The position numbers and the translations under genes were made by a program. 64,000 nt of DNA from Rhodanobacter panaciterrae. Its GTDB lineage: Bacteria > Pseudomonadota > Gammaproteobacteria > Xanthomonadales > Rhodanobacteraceae. Numbering within the stretch: position 1 is the stretch's first letter; every line of letters starts with the position of its first letter. Shown here piece after piece: positions 8,724 to 17,132 of this stretch. The stretch spans positions 558,001-622,000 of the forward strand of contig NZ_BMXT01000002.1 in the NCBI RefSeq assembly GCF_014651895.1, given 5' to 3'. The notes below the pieces were generated by a model. The model was given only the letters and a program-made list of their open reading frames with translations, ran no database searches and was not told the origin of the DNA.

Positions 8724-9767
8724 TCAGCACTCGTCCAGCGCCTTGCGGCCTAGTGCCGGAGCGTCGGTGAAGAACCCGTCGATGCCGGCATCGAGATAGG
8801 CGCGGATCTCGGCGATCGAACCGGCCTCGTTGAACGTGTGCGGATCGCTGCCCTGCCACAAATGCTTCGGCAGGAAATGATTTTCCGGTCGGAACGTGTA
8901 CGGATGCAGCTCCAGCCCCGCCGCATGCGCATCGCGCACGAGTGCCGTAGGCTCAGCAAACGTGCCGTCGGGCCGGAGCGGAATGATCGCGCGAACGTTT
9001 GGACCGATCGCATCCGCATACACGGCGACCTCGCGCAGACCAGCCGGCGTCATCATCTGCGCATAGCTGAGTTTGCCGCCCACCGCGGCCACATCGTGCG
9101 GCGGCTGCTCATCGTCGCCGAGCAACTGCAGCAGGCGGATGTTGGAACGATCGCCGGCAGCGAGCTTGCCGCGCAGATATTTCAGGTTGCCGATCTCGAA
9201 CGACTGGATCTCCAGCGGCGCACTGAGCGTGTACTCATTCGCGGCCAGCGTGGCGAGCAACGCGTCTTCCATCGGCAGGCCGAGCTTGCGGAAATAGGTG
9301 CCGTGCTTGATCTCCGGAATGATGCCGATGACGCGTCCATGCACGGCGGATTCGGCCGCGACGAAGTCGATGATCTCGTCCAGCGTGGCTATCGGGAACT
9401 GTCCGTCGTACTGCGTGCTGCGCAGTTGCGGCAGCCGCTCGCGTGCGCGCAGCGTCTTCAGTTCGGCCAGGGTGAAGTCCTCGCTGAACCAGCCGCTGAC
9501 TTCCTCGCCGTCGATGCTCTTGCGGGTCCTGCGCGCGGCAAATTCCGGGTGCGCGGCGACATCGGTGGTGCTGCCGATCTCGTTTTCGTGGCGTGCCACC
9601 ATCACGCCATCCTTCGTCATCACCAGATCCGGCTCGATGAAGTCGGCGCCGTCGGCGATCGCCCGGGTGTACGAAGCGAGCGTGTGCTCCGGCCGCAACG
9701 CGCTGGCCCCGCGATGACCGATCACCAGCACCTTCGCGGCGATCGGTTTTTCAGTGATAACGGGCAT
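8724..9767 (-). CDS. Glycerophosphodiester phosphodiesterase
   Basis: This 347-residue GDPD hydrolyses glycerophosphodiesters to glycerol-3-phosphate and an alcohol. The TIM-barrel signature begins at residue 16 (IGHRG, H18/R19) and continues with [15 protein letters not shown] carries the calcium/magnesium ligands and is followed by RHE with the second catalytic histidine. The C-terminal [10 protein letters not shown] is typical of the family. The start at 9767 gives [20 protein letters not shown] with no signal peptide, so a cytosolic enzyme is likely. The upstream 20 codons look non-coding. It ends 7 bases from the shared terminator. Confidence 0.92.
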   Translation of the reverse strand: MPVITEKPIAAKVLVIGHRGASALRPEHTLASYTRAIADGADFIEPDLVMTKDGVMVARHENEIGSTTDVAAHPEFAARRTRKSIDGEEVSGWFSEDFTLAELKTLRARERLPQLRSTQYDGQFPIATLDEIIDFVAAESAVHGRVIGIIPEIKHGTYFRKLGLPMEDALLATLAANEYTLSAPLEIQSFEIGNLKYLRGKLAAGDRSNIRLLQLLGDDEQPPHDVAAVGGKLSYAQMMTPAGLREVAVYADAIGPNVRAIIPLRPDGTFAEPTALVRDAHAAGLELHPYTFRPENHFLPKHLWQGSDPHTFNEAGSIAEIRAYLDAGIDGFFTDAPALGRKALDEC

Positions 9768-9871
9768 GACGATTCCCGGATGCCTGGCGATGCGCAAGCA
9801 TAGGCGCTCGGGCCATACGCACAGCAACGCCGGACGGCGTCTCGATGATTACGCGGGAGTGTCACAGGAAA

Positions 9872-9948
9872 TGGTGCGCCCGGCGGGATTCGAACCCACG
9901 ACCCCTGCCTTCGGAGGGCAGTACTCTATCCAGCTGAGCTACGGGCGC
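9872..9948 (-). tRNA. tRNA-Arg (anticodon CCG)
   Basis: A 77-base cloverleaf on the minus strand. The acceptor stem GCGCCCG pairs with CGGGCGC, the D-arm has AGCTCAGCTGGATAGAGT, and the anticodon loop CTCCGAA gives anticodon CCG for CGG codons. The T-arm contains GGTTCGAATCC. The CCA end is encoded (TGG at 9872-9874 on the plus strand). Confidence 0.97.
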
Positions 9949-9999
9949 ATGTATGGCAGCGCGCGATGCTGTGGCCGCAAGGCCGGCACCGCGGGGCGC

Positions 10000-10005
10000 A
10001 GTATA
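10000..10005 (-). promoter_or_regulatory. Probable -10 of the tRNA-Arg promoter
   Basis: TATACT on the minus strand, followed by a GC-rich discriminator (GCGCCCCGC) typical of stringently controlled stable-RNA promoters. It lies about 50 bases upstream of the mature tRNA 5' end. The -35 is not clear. Confidence 0.5.
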
Positions 10006-10041
10006 GCCGAGTTGCCGCAGGGCGTGGCTGAGCAGCGTAAA

Positions 10042-10082
10042 CGCATCGGCCCTCCCGAACGGGGTTCGGGAGGGCCGATGCG
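10042..10082 (-). terminator. Intrinsic terminator of the M61 peptidase gene
   Basis: A perfect 19-bp stem (10042-10060 with 10064-10082) closing a 3-base loop. It starts nine bases after the M61 stop codon and is followed on the minus strand by a short T run. Confidence 0.8.
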
Positions 10083-10090
10083 GGCTTGCC

Positions 10091-11989
10091 TCAGAGCGCC
10101 TTGAGCAGCGCGGTCAGCGTGTCAGGCTTGCTGGTGTCGCGCACCAGGTGCGGGTATTTCAGACCGTCGTGATAGTCGATGCGGATGGTCTGGTACTGGT
10201 CGAAGTTCTTCACCAGCAGCTCGATCGGCTGGCTCTTGTCCTTCGCCGAGGCGGTGACCGCCTCCTTGAGCGCATCGGGGTCATAGTCGCGACCATTGAC
10301 GGCGATCACCGTCATGCTCGGCGCCAGGCCGGCCTTGAACGCCGGGCCGTCCCACAACACGTCGCTGATGCTGCCGCCCTTGCCGATGGAAACGCCCAGC
10401 GAATAGGTGAGATCGGCACTATGCCGGCGCGCCTCGATCGCCTTCACCGCATCGGACGGCTTGTCGGTGTAGACCAATTTCCAGCCGTGCGACTCGATGC
10501 CGCCGATCAACGGGCCATGACCATCGAGGCGCGTGCGCAGGTACTTCGCCCAGTCGTACGGCGCGATATCGTTGAGCGTCTTGACCACGTCCTCGAAGGT
10601 GTAGGGATTGACGTCCCACTTGCCGCTGTCCATGCCGAAGAACGCCTTGCCGAAGTCGTCGATGGTCTTCTTGCCACCGCTCAGCTCGCGCAGCTGGCCG
10701 TCGACGTCGAGCCAGATCATCTGACCGGCCGAGTAATAGTCCTCGCTGGCCTGGTAGTTGCGGTACGGCAACGGGCGACGCTGGGCGATGATCGGGTCGT
10801 TGGTGGTGTCCTGCACGTTGCGGAAGCTGGCCAGGCCGGGGCGGCCCTTGTCGTAGGTGGCGGCGGTGAAGGCCCACATGTCATGCGCCTGATCGGCGTC
10901 CCACAGACCCGAACGCGCGGCCATCACCTGACCCCAGAACTGGGTCTGGCCTTCGTAGACCCACAGCAGGGTGTCGCTCATCGGCACGTTGAAGTTCGGC
11001 GTGGCCAGATCCGCACCACGGCGATACTTGCCATCCCAGGAATGGTTGAACTCGTGCGAGAACAGATCGCGGCCCAGCGCGTTCTTCTTCCATTCGGTGA
11101 AGAAGTCAGCCGAGGTGCCGTCCTCGCTGGAACGGTGATGCTCGAGGCCGTTGCCGCTCATCTTGTCGCTGAGCGAGACGAGGAAATCGTAATGGTCGTA
11201 GTGATGCGCGCCGTACATCTTGTACATCTGCTGGACCAGGTTCTGGAACGGCTTGATCTGCTCCGGCTTGATCTCCAGGTACTTCGCGTCATCGGCCACG
11301 ATGCTCATGTGCACCGGCGCCTTCGCGCCCGGATCCAGATCGATGCGCTTGAAGTACTTGCCGGCGTAGATCGGCGAATCGACCAGGTCGTCGTAATTGA
11401 TCGGCTTGAAGTTCAACGTGTCGCCGTCCTTCGAGGCCACTTCCAGCGCGGTGCCAGCCTGCCAGCCGGTGGGCAGCTTGACGCTGGCTTCGGTGTTGAT
11501 CTGGCGCGCGAAATAGCCGGCCGGATACATCGTCACCGAATTCCACTGCAGGTTGAGCATCTCCGGCGTCATCACCACGCGGCCCTGGCGCTGGTCCTGC
11601 GAGGAGAGGAACTGGAACTCGACCTCCACGCCGCTGGCACCCTGCGGGACGTCGACGTGGAACGCGTAGACGTTGAGCGGATCGCGCGTCCACGGCAGCA
11701 CCTGGCCGTTCGCCTTCACCACCAGCCCGGCCATCTTGTCGATCGCACCGGACGGCGAATGGTTGCCCGGCAGCCACTGCGGATACAGCAGGGTCAGCGG
11801 ACCGGCCTGCGCCGGGATCGTCTCGCGCACGCGGAAGATGCGGTGGGCCAGATCGGTCGCGTCCACATTGATCTTCAATGTGCCCTGATACGGCACATCC
11901 TGCGGCGCCGGGACATCGGCAAGTGCGCTGAAACTGGCCAGCCCGAAGGCGGCGGCGGCAAGGGCGGAAGCAAGGCGGGTGACTTTCAA
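10091..11989 (-). CDS. Secreted M61 family peptidase with PDZ domain
   Basis: A 632-residue M61 (glycyl aminopeptidase) metallopeptidase, exported by a Sec signal peptide. The zinc motif HEFNHSW starts at residue 312 (HExxH). The N-terminal beta-rich domain and the C-terminal PDZ domain ([16 protein letters not shown]... to about residue 600) give the usual family order. The best start is a TTG at 11989, six bases after GGAG, which begins [20 protein letters not shown]. The frame is open further upstream, but those 43 codons are Arg/Pro-rich and unlike a signal peptide. Expressed alone, with its own terminator. Confidence 0.88.
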   Translation of the reverse strand: MKVTRLASALAAAAFGLASFSALADVPAPQDVPYQGTLKINVDATDLAHRIFRVRETIPAQAGPLTLLYPQWLPGNHSPSGAIDKMAGLVVKANGQVLPWTRDPLNVYAFHVDVPQGASGVEVEFQFLSSQDQRQGRVVMTPEMLNLQWNSVTMYPAGYFARQINTEASVKLPTGWQAGTALEVASKDGDTLNFKPINYDDLVDSPIYAGKYFKRIDLDPGAKAPVHMSIVADDAKYLEIKPEQIKPFQNLVQQMYKMYGAHHYDHYDFLVSLSDKMSGNGLEHHRSSEDGTSADFFTEWKKNALGRDLFSHEFNHSWDGKYRRGADLATPNFNVPMSDTLLWVYEGQTQFWGQVMAARSGLWDADQAHDMWAFTAATYDKGRPGLASFRNVQDTTNDPIIAQRRPLPYRNYQASEDYYSAGQMIWLDVDGQLRELSGGKKTIDDFGKAFFGMDSGKWDVNPYTFEDVVKTLNDIAPYDWAKYLRTRLDGHGPLIGGIESHGWKLVYTDKPSDAVKAIEARRHSADLTYSLGVSIGKGGSISDVLWDGPAFKAGLAPSMTVIAVNGRDYDPDALKEAVTASAKDKSQPIELLVKNFDQYQTIRIDYHDGLKYPHLVRDTSKPDTLTALLKAL

Positions 11990-12239
11990 TGTGTTCTCCG
12001 GGTGGGTGGTGGGAGCCTGCGGACATGGCCGGACGAGCCGAAAAACCCACGGCACGGATCGGGTAAAGCCAGACGGACTCCGGGAATCCATGCCGCTGAA
12101 GATTGTCGCGACATGCATCCAGGGGGTCGATGCTAGAACGGGACCACCGCGCTTAACCCATGCCGAAGGTCACGAGCGCACTTCCCTGCCGTTCCGATCT
12201 GCCTGGGAAGCGCGTCATGGCACCCATCTTGCTGGCTTC

Positions 12240-13352
12240 ATGCCGATGACCGAACATCTGCCACCTGCCGAAACCCACGCGCCCGACTCGTTCGAGAGCT
12301 GGCTGCGCGCCAGCCATGCGGATCAGCCGCAGGACTACGCCCACTATCTGGCGCGACAGATGGCGCCGATGATCCGTGCGCTGATGCTGATGGCCACGGC
12401 AGCTTTCGGGATTGCCGTCCTCGCCAGTCATTTCATCCGCCCGTCGTCCGTGCCCTTGCTGCTGCAACTGCTGCCGGTGCCGTTGTTGTTGCTGGCGGCC
12501 ACGGTCGCCCGACGTGTGCAGCGACCACGTTCGCTCAGCCTGCTGACGCTCACCTGCGTGCTGCTGCTGGAAATCGGCATCAATCTCAGCAGCATCGGTC
12601 GCCTGCAGGGTCAACCGCTGGTGCTCCCGGGCCTGCTGCTGCCGGTTGCTTCGGCGGTGATCTGGTTCACTCGCCGGGATTTCATCGTGGCGATGACACT
12701 GTGTGTCGTGGGGCCGCTGCCGATGCTGCTGCTCGGCAACACTCATGGCATACAGATTTTCCAGTACTTCGTGTACATGGCGATCGCCATTTCGCTGTCG
12801 GCCGTGTTGCGCGCGTTCATGGCGCGCACCTTGTTCGAGCAGTTCCGGCTGGAGCGCCGGCTGCGCGAGCAGGCCAATACCGACGGCCTGACCGGCCTGC
12901 TGCTGCGCAACCGCTTTCTCGAACTGGCCCAGCTCGCGCTGGATATTCACAGTCAGCAGAAGCCGGTATGCATGCTGTTTCTGGACGCCGATCACTTCAA
13001 GCAGCTCAATGACGACTACGGCCACGCGGCTGGCGACAATGCACTCATCGCATTGGCCGCAGCCCTGCGCACCCAGTTGCGCCAGACCGACCTGATCGGC
13101 CGGATTGGTGGCGAGGAATTCGCGATGCTGCTGCCTGGCCTCGCCCTGCCGCAGGCCCGCGAGCGGGCCGAACAGCTGCGGCTGGCCATCCGCGCGATCA
13201 AGCGCCCGGATGGCCGGTTGACCGTCAGCATCGGCGCCGCCGAATACCGTCACGGTGAGACGGTCGACGCCTTGCTGGCGCGCGCCGATCAGGCCATGCG
13301 ACAGGCCAAGCGCGGCGGACGTGACCGGATCGTCAGCGCCGTCGGCAACTGA
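12240..13352 (+). CDS. Membrane-bound diguanylate cyclase (GGDEF domain)
   Basis: A 370-residue protein that makes cyclic di-GMP from two GTP. About six hydrophobic segments occupy residues 40-200. The GGDEF domain follows, beginning ANTDGLTGLLLRNRF. The active-site motif is GGEEF, so it should be catalytically competent. RQTD lies five residues before it and fits the RxxD inhibitory site, predicting product feedback. The N-terminus has no recognised sensor domain beyond the membrane helices. The start is uncertain: ATGs at 12240 and 12246 are both possible, neither with a clear ribosome-binding site. Confidence 0.88.
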   Translation: MPMTEHLPPAETHAPDSFESWLRASHADQPQDYAHYLARQMAPMIRALMLMATAAFGIAVLASHFIRPSSVPLLLQLLPVPLLLLAATVARRVQRPRSLSLLTLTCVLLLEIGINLSSIGRLQGQPLVLPGLLLPVASAVIWFTRRDFIVAMTLCVVGPLPMLLLGNTHGIQIFQYFVYMAIAISLSAVLRAFMARTLFEQFRLERRLREQANTDGLTGLLLRNRFLELAQLALDIHSQQKPVCMLFLDADHFKQLNDDYGHAAGDNALIALAAALRTQLRQTDLIGRIGGEEFAMLLPGLALPQARERAEQLRLAIRAIKRPDGRLTVSIGAAEYRHGETVDALLARADQAMRQAKRGGRDRIVSAVGN

Positions 13353-13364
13353 TCCCGGCGAATT

Positions 13365-14876
13365 TCATCCGCCGCTCGACTGTGCCAGCTTGCTGTGCCG
13401 GATGCCGTAGACGAAATAGATCACGCAGCCGATCGCCATCCAGATGATGAAGCGCTCGTAGGTGATCCACGGCAGGCCGTAGATCAGCACGGCGGAGAAC
13501 AGGATGCCCAACGGCGCGGTGAACCACACCGCCGGCGTGCGGAAGTTGCGTTGAAGTTCCGGCCGGCGCACGCGCAGCAACATGATCGAGCCACAGATGA
13601 TGATGAAGGCGCTGAGCGTGCCGATGTTGACCAGCTCGGCCACTTCGCCGATCGGCAGCAGGCCGGCGATCAGTGCGGTGAACAGACCAAGGATGATAGT
13701 CGGCCGCGCCGGTGTGCCGAAGCGCGGGCTGACTTTCGCAAACCAGCCCGGCAACAGGCCATCGCGCGCCAGCGCAAACCAGATCCGCGCTGCACCCAGC
13801 ATGAAGGCGAACAGCACGCTGGTGACGCCGATCACCGCGGCCGCCGCGATGATGATGCTGAGCCAGTGCAGCCCGATCGATTCGAACGCATCGGATACCG
13901 AGGCATCGCCACCGAGGTGGCTGTACGGCGTGATGCCGGTGAGCACCAGCGACACCGCGATGTACAGCACCATCGCGATCGCCAGCGACAGCAACACCGC
14001 GCGCGGCAGATCGCGCTGCGGGTGCTTCGCCTCTTCCGCCGCCGTGGTCAGCGTGTCGTAGCCGAACACCGCGAAGAACACCACGCTGGCGCCGGTCAGC
14101 ACGCCCTGCCAGCCGAAGTGGCCGAGCCCGGTGGCGGCATCGACGATGCGCGCGGGAATGAACGGATGCCAGTTCGCGGTATTGATGTAGAACACACCGA
14201 CCAGCACCACCAGCAGCACGCCAATCACCTTGATCGTCACCACCGCGGTGTTGAAGCGCGCGCCCCATTCGGTGCGCACGGTCAGCAATACCGCCACCGC
14301 AACGGAGACGCCGGCGGCAATCACGTTGAAACGGTGGCCGTCGCTGGGCGCGGCGATCGCCGTGGCACCGTGCGTGCCGAAGACCTGTTGCAGGTAGTAC
14401 TGCATGGTCTGCGCGCTCATGCTCTGCTGCGCCCACTCCGGCAGATGCACGTCGGCGGAGTTCAGCAGTACCTGCACATAGCCGGACCAGCCGATCGCCA
14501 CCACCGCGACCACCAGCGCGTACTCCAGCAGCAGATCCCAGCCGATGATCCAGGCGACAAACTCGCCGAGCACCGCGTAACCGTAGGTATAGGCGCTGCC
14601 GGTGACCGGGATCAACCCGGCGAACTCGGCGTAGCACAGCGCTGCGCAGGCACTGCCGAGACCCGCAATGATGAAGCTGAGTGCGACCGCCGGACCGGCA
14701 TTGGTGGCCGCTTGCTGGCCGGCCAGCACGAAGATGCCGACGCCGATGATGCCGCCGATGCCGATCGCGGTGAGCTGCCACAAACCCAGCACGCGGCGAA
14801 AGTCGCCCCGCGAGCCCACCTCTGCCTGCAACTGCTCGACCGACTTGTGCCGCACCAGCTTGCTGAAGAAACTCAT
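13365..14876 (-). CDS. APC-family amino acid permease (cationic amino acid transporter type)
   Basis: A 503-residue inner-membrane transporter of the APC superfamily with about 12 to 14 hydrophobic segments. The first helix carries the substrate-binding glycine motif GIGGIIGVGIFVLAG, followed by the conserved SFIIAGLGSACAALCYAEFA segment pattern and PVTGSAYTYGY. These are hallmarks of the CAT/YfnA group of proton-coupled amino acid carriers. The specific amino acid cannot be told. Its stop lies 12 bases from the convergent GGDEF gene. Confidence 0.9.
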   Translation of the reverse strand: MSFFSKLVRHKSVEQLQAEVGSRGDFRRVLGLWQLTAIGIGGIIGVGIFVLAGQQAATNAGPAVALSFIIAGLGSACAALCYAEFAGLIPVTGSAYTYGYAVLGEFVAWIIGWDLLLEYALVVAVVAIGWSGYVQVLLNSADVHLPEWAQQSMSAQTMQYYLQQVFGTHGATAIAAPSDGHRFNVIAAGVSVAVAVLLTVRTEWGARFNTAVVTIKVIGVLLVVLVGVFYINTANWHPFIPARIVDAATGLGHFGWQGVLTGASVVFFAVFGYDTLTTAAEEAKHPQRDLPRAVLLSLAIAMVLYIAVSLVLTGITPYSHLGGDASVSDAFESIGLHWLSIIIAAAAVIGVTSVLFAFMLGAARIWFALARDGLLPGWFAKVSPRFGTPARPTIILGLFTALIAGLLPIGEVAELVNIGTLSAFIIICGSIMLLRVRRPELQRNFRTPAVWFTAPLGILFSAVLIYGLPWITYERFIIWMAIGCVIYFVYGIRHSKLAQSSGG

Positions 14877-14959
14877 CGCCTGACCCCTGGAAGCAAGCGG
14901 CGATCATAGCGAATGCGCCACGACACACACAGCGCAGTGCAACACGGGCAGCCAGAACT

Positions 14960-14983
14960 GTGGGAGCGGCTTCAGCCGCGATG
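14960..14983 (+). repeat. REP-like palindromic element (GTGGGAG type)
   Basis: TGTGGGAGCGGCTTCAGCCG followed by CGATGCC. The GCGGCT-TC-AGCCGC hairpin preceded by GTGGGAG is the form of REP elements that are abundant in xanthomonads and pseudomonads. It lies directly downstream of the sterol desaturase gene and upstream of the permease gene. Confidence 0.65.
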
Positions 14984-14987
14984 CCCT

Positions 14988-16250
14988 TCAATTCGCAGCT
15001 GAAGCCATACCTTCCATAGAAGACGGTCGACCCAGCCACGGCAACGCCAGCGCGCTGAACCCGAACACCGCCGCGATGGCGAGTGCGATATGGCCGTCCA
15101 GATGCTCAATGCCGAACCAGCGGCCGAGCAACAGCGGCAGCAGCGCGGTCAGCAGCACGCGCAGGCCTTCCACCCACAGCGCCCAGCGCCGCCGTTCCAT
15201 CAGCGCACCGAGCACGCTCAGGCTGGCCACCAGATAGAGCGCGTAAGCCAGCAATGCCGCCAGGCTGGCGCTGCCGGCCATGCCGAGGAACTGCGTGGTC
15301 ATCCCCAGCAGCAGGGCGAACTGCAGCAGGACATAGATCATCAGCGCCTTCGGCACCGGCGGATCGAAACGCTCACTGGGCATCACGAAGTCCGGTTTCG
15401 GATAACGCGCCGCCACGTCGGCCGGTCGCCAGCCCGGTGGCTTCAGCCACAGCAGCAGCTTGTCGCGCCAGCGTTGCGCATGCCACGCATCCACTGCCGT
15501 ATGCCAGTACACCTCGGCATTCGCCCACAGCGGGTTCCAGCTGCGCAGCGGCGAGCGCGTGCCGTACACCGGCGGTTCGTTGTCGTCTTCCTCGACGAAA
15601 CTGCCGAACAGCCGGTCCCACACGATCAGGATGCCGCCGTAGTTGCGGTCGAGGTAGCGGTCGTTCACCGCGTGATGGGCGCGATGGTTGGACGGCGAGC
15701 AGAACACCCGGTCGAACCAGCCGAGCCGGCCGATCTGCTCGGTGTGCACCCAGAACTGGTACAGCAGGTCGATCAGCGCCACGATCACGAAAACCTTGAG
15801 CGGCACCCCGAGCACGGCCAGCGGCAGGTAGAACAGCCAGCTCAGCAAGACGCCGCTGCCGGTCTGGCGCAACGCGGTGGACAGGTTGTAGTGCTCGCTC
15901 TGGTGATGCACCACATGTGCGGCCCACAGGAGGTTCACCTCGTGCCCGCAGCGATGCAGCCAGTAGTAGCAGAAGTCGTACAGCAGCAAGGCGCCGGCCC
16001 ATACCCACAGGCTGTCCGCCGGCAGCGTGAACAGCGCCATATGCTGCGCGCACCATGCATAGATGCCGAACGTCAGCAGCTTGCTGAACACGCCGACGAC
16101 CTGCGAGATCACCCCCAGCCCGATGCTGTTCATCGCGTCATTGCTGGCGTAGGCGCGCCGACCACGCAGCTTCGCCACCAGCAGCTCGATTCCGATCAGC
16201 AGGAAGAACACCGGGGTGGCCCAGGTGATGATGAGTTCCGGCGTATTCAC
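14988..16250 (-). CDS. Sterol desaturase / fatty acid hydroxylase family protein
   Basis: A 420-residue membrane di-iron oxygenase. The histidine boxes are present: YWLHRCGHE (HxxxH), HHQSEHYN (HxxxHH type) and NHRAHHAVNDRYLDRNYGG. Several hydrophobic segments flank them, and the C-terminal third adds about four more. Such proteins hydroxylate or desaturate sterols, fatty acids or carotenoids. The substrate here is unknown. The GTG start (16250) overlaps the stop of the upstream YhhN gene by four bases (GTGA), implying translational coupling. A longer upstream frame is Arg/Pro-rich and was not used. Partner YhhN suggests a role in ether-lipid or plasmalogen-like lipid chemistry (inference). 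Confidence 0.85.
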   Translation of the reverse strand: MNTPELIITWATPVFFLLIGIELLVAKLRGRRAYASNDAMNSIGLGVISQVVGVFSKLLTFGIYAWCAQHMALFTLPADSLWVWAGALLLYDFCYYWLHRCGHEVNLLWAAHVVHHQSEHYNLSTALRQTGSGVLLSWLFYLPLAVLGVPLKVFVIVALIDLLYQFWVHTEQIGRLGWFDRVFCSPSNHRAHHAVNDRYLDRNYGGILIVWDRLFGSFVEEDDNEPPVYGTRSPLRSWNPLWANAEVYWHTAVDAWHAQRWRDKLLLWLKPPGWRPADVAARYPKPDFVMPSERFDPPVPKALMIYVLLQFALLLGMTTQFLGMAGSASLAALLAYALYLVASLSVLGALMERRRWALWVEGLRVLLTALLPLLLGRWFGIEHLDGHIALAIAAVFGFSALALPWLGRPSSMEGMASAAN

Positions 16251-16993
16251 TGCGCTGCACCTGCCTCGATCAAGGCGTCGTCGCGCTGCACCGAGCGCGC
16301 GATCCACCACAAGGCCAGATAATACGTCGACAGCACCCACAGGCTCGATAACGGGATCGCAGCATGGAAGCGGTTCCATGCCAGCAAGGTATCGCTGAGC
16401 ATGAACAGCATGGCACCGACGGCAGCCCGCCACGCGCTGCTGGCCGCTGCATCATCACGACGCGCAAACGCCCACGCCCGCCCCAGTGCCTGCCCGCCCA
16501 TGCTGGCCAGCACCGCCACATAGACGATCACCGGCACCCGCAACGCGGCACCGATCGAACCCCACAGCAAGTACAGGTTGACCGCGCCATAAGCGAGGCT
16601 GGCAAGCAACAGCCACGGTCGCACGCCAAAACGACTGTCGCCAAGGAAGGCGGCAATGAAACATGCGTGGCCGAACAGGAAGGCCACCAGTCCCGGCACG
16701 AACAAATCCTGCGGCAGCATCAGCAACACGTCACCCAGCAGCGAGCAGGCGATGCCGATCAGGATCCAGCGCCGGTAACGCACCGACAGCGCGGGTTGTG
16801 CGTGCCATGCGAGCAGGAAGATCAGCGCCGTGGCCAATGGCTTGCACACCCAGTGCAACAATCGCCAACCATCGGCAACGGCAGGACCGGCCAGGATCGC
16901 ACCGACGATTGCCGCCGCGGCCGCCACGGTCACGCCCATGACGAAATACGGGCGGTGCAACGTCGAGCTGACCGATGGATGAAGGCTGGGCAT
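16247..16993 (-). CDS. YhhN family membrane protein (lysoplasmalogenase-like)
   Basis: A 248-residue integral-membrane protein with about eight hydrophobic segments. It has the pattern of the YhhN/TMEM86 family, including CKPLATALIFLLAW near the start and SLLGDVLLMLP with a conserved acidic residue, then FMLSDTLLAWNRF. Animal TMEM86B hydrolyses the vinyl-ether bond of lysoplasmalogen; bacterial members are poorly characterised. The start at 16993 (MPSLHPSV) precedes the first membrane helix. The 61 codons upstream do not look coding. It overlaps the downstream hydroxylase gene by four bases. Confidence 0.8.
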   Translation of the reverse strand: MPSLHPSVSSTLHRPYFVMGVTVAAAAAIVGAILAGPAVADGWRLLHWVCKPLATALIFLLAWHAQPALSVRYRRWILIGIACSLLGDVLLMLPQDLFVPGLVAFLFGHACFIAAFLGDSRFGVRPWLLLASLAYGAVNLYLLWGSIGAALRVPVIVYVAVLASMGGQALGRAWAFARRDDAAASSAWRAAVGAMLFMLSDTLLAWNRFHAAIPLSSLWVLSTYYLALWWIARSVQRDDALIEAGAAQ

Positions 16994-17079
16994 GCATGAT
17001 CTCTGCGGGGAAACGAACCCGCCGATCATAGTCACGACATGGCCGCAATTCACAGCTGCCACGTCGACCAGCCCCGGAA

Positions 17080-17119
17080 ACAGATACGGCGCGACCGTTC
17101 CGGGCCACGCCGTATCTGT
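17080..17119 (-). terminator. Terminator hairpin of the TonB receptor gene
   Basis: A 12-bp inverted repeat (ACAGATACGGCG and its complement) with a 16-base loop, just downstream of the receptor stop codon on the minus strand. Confidence 0.6.
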
Positions 17120-17132
17120 ACTAATGGTTCGC

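Noticed and set aside
10148-12136. 662-codon open frame antisense to the M61 gene
   Set aside because: Shadow of the peptidase gene, which has HEFNH, PDZ and signal peptide evidence.
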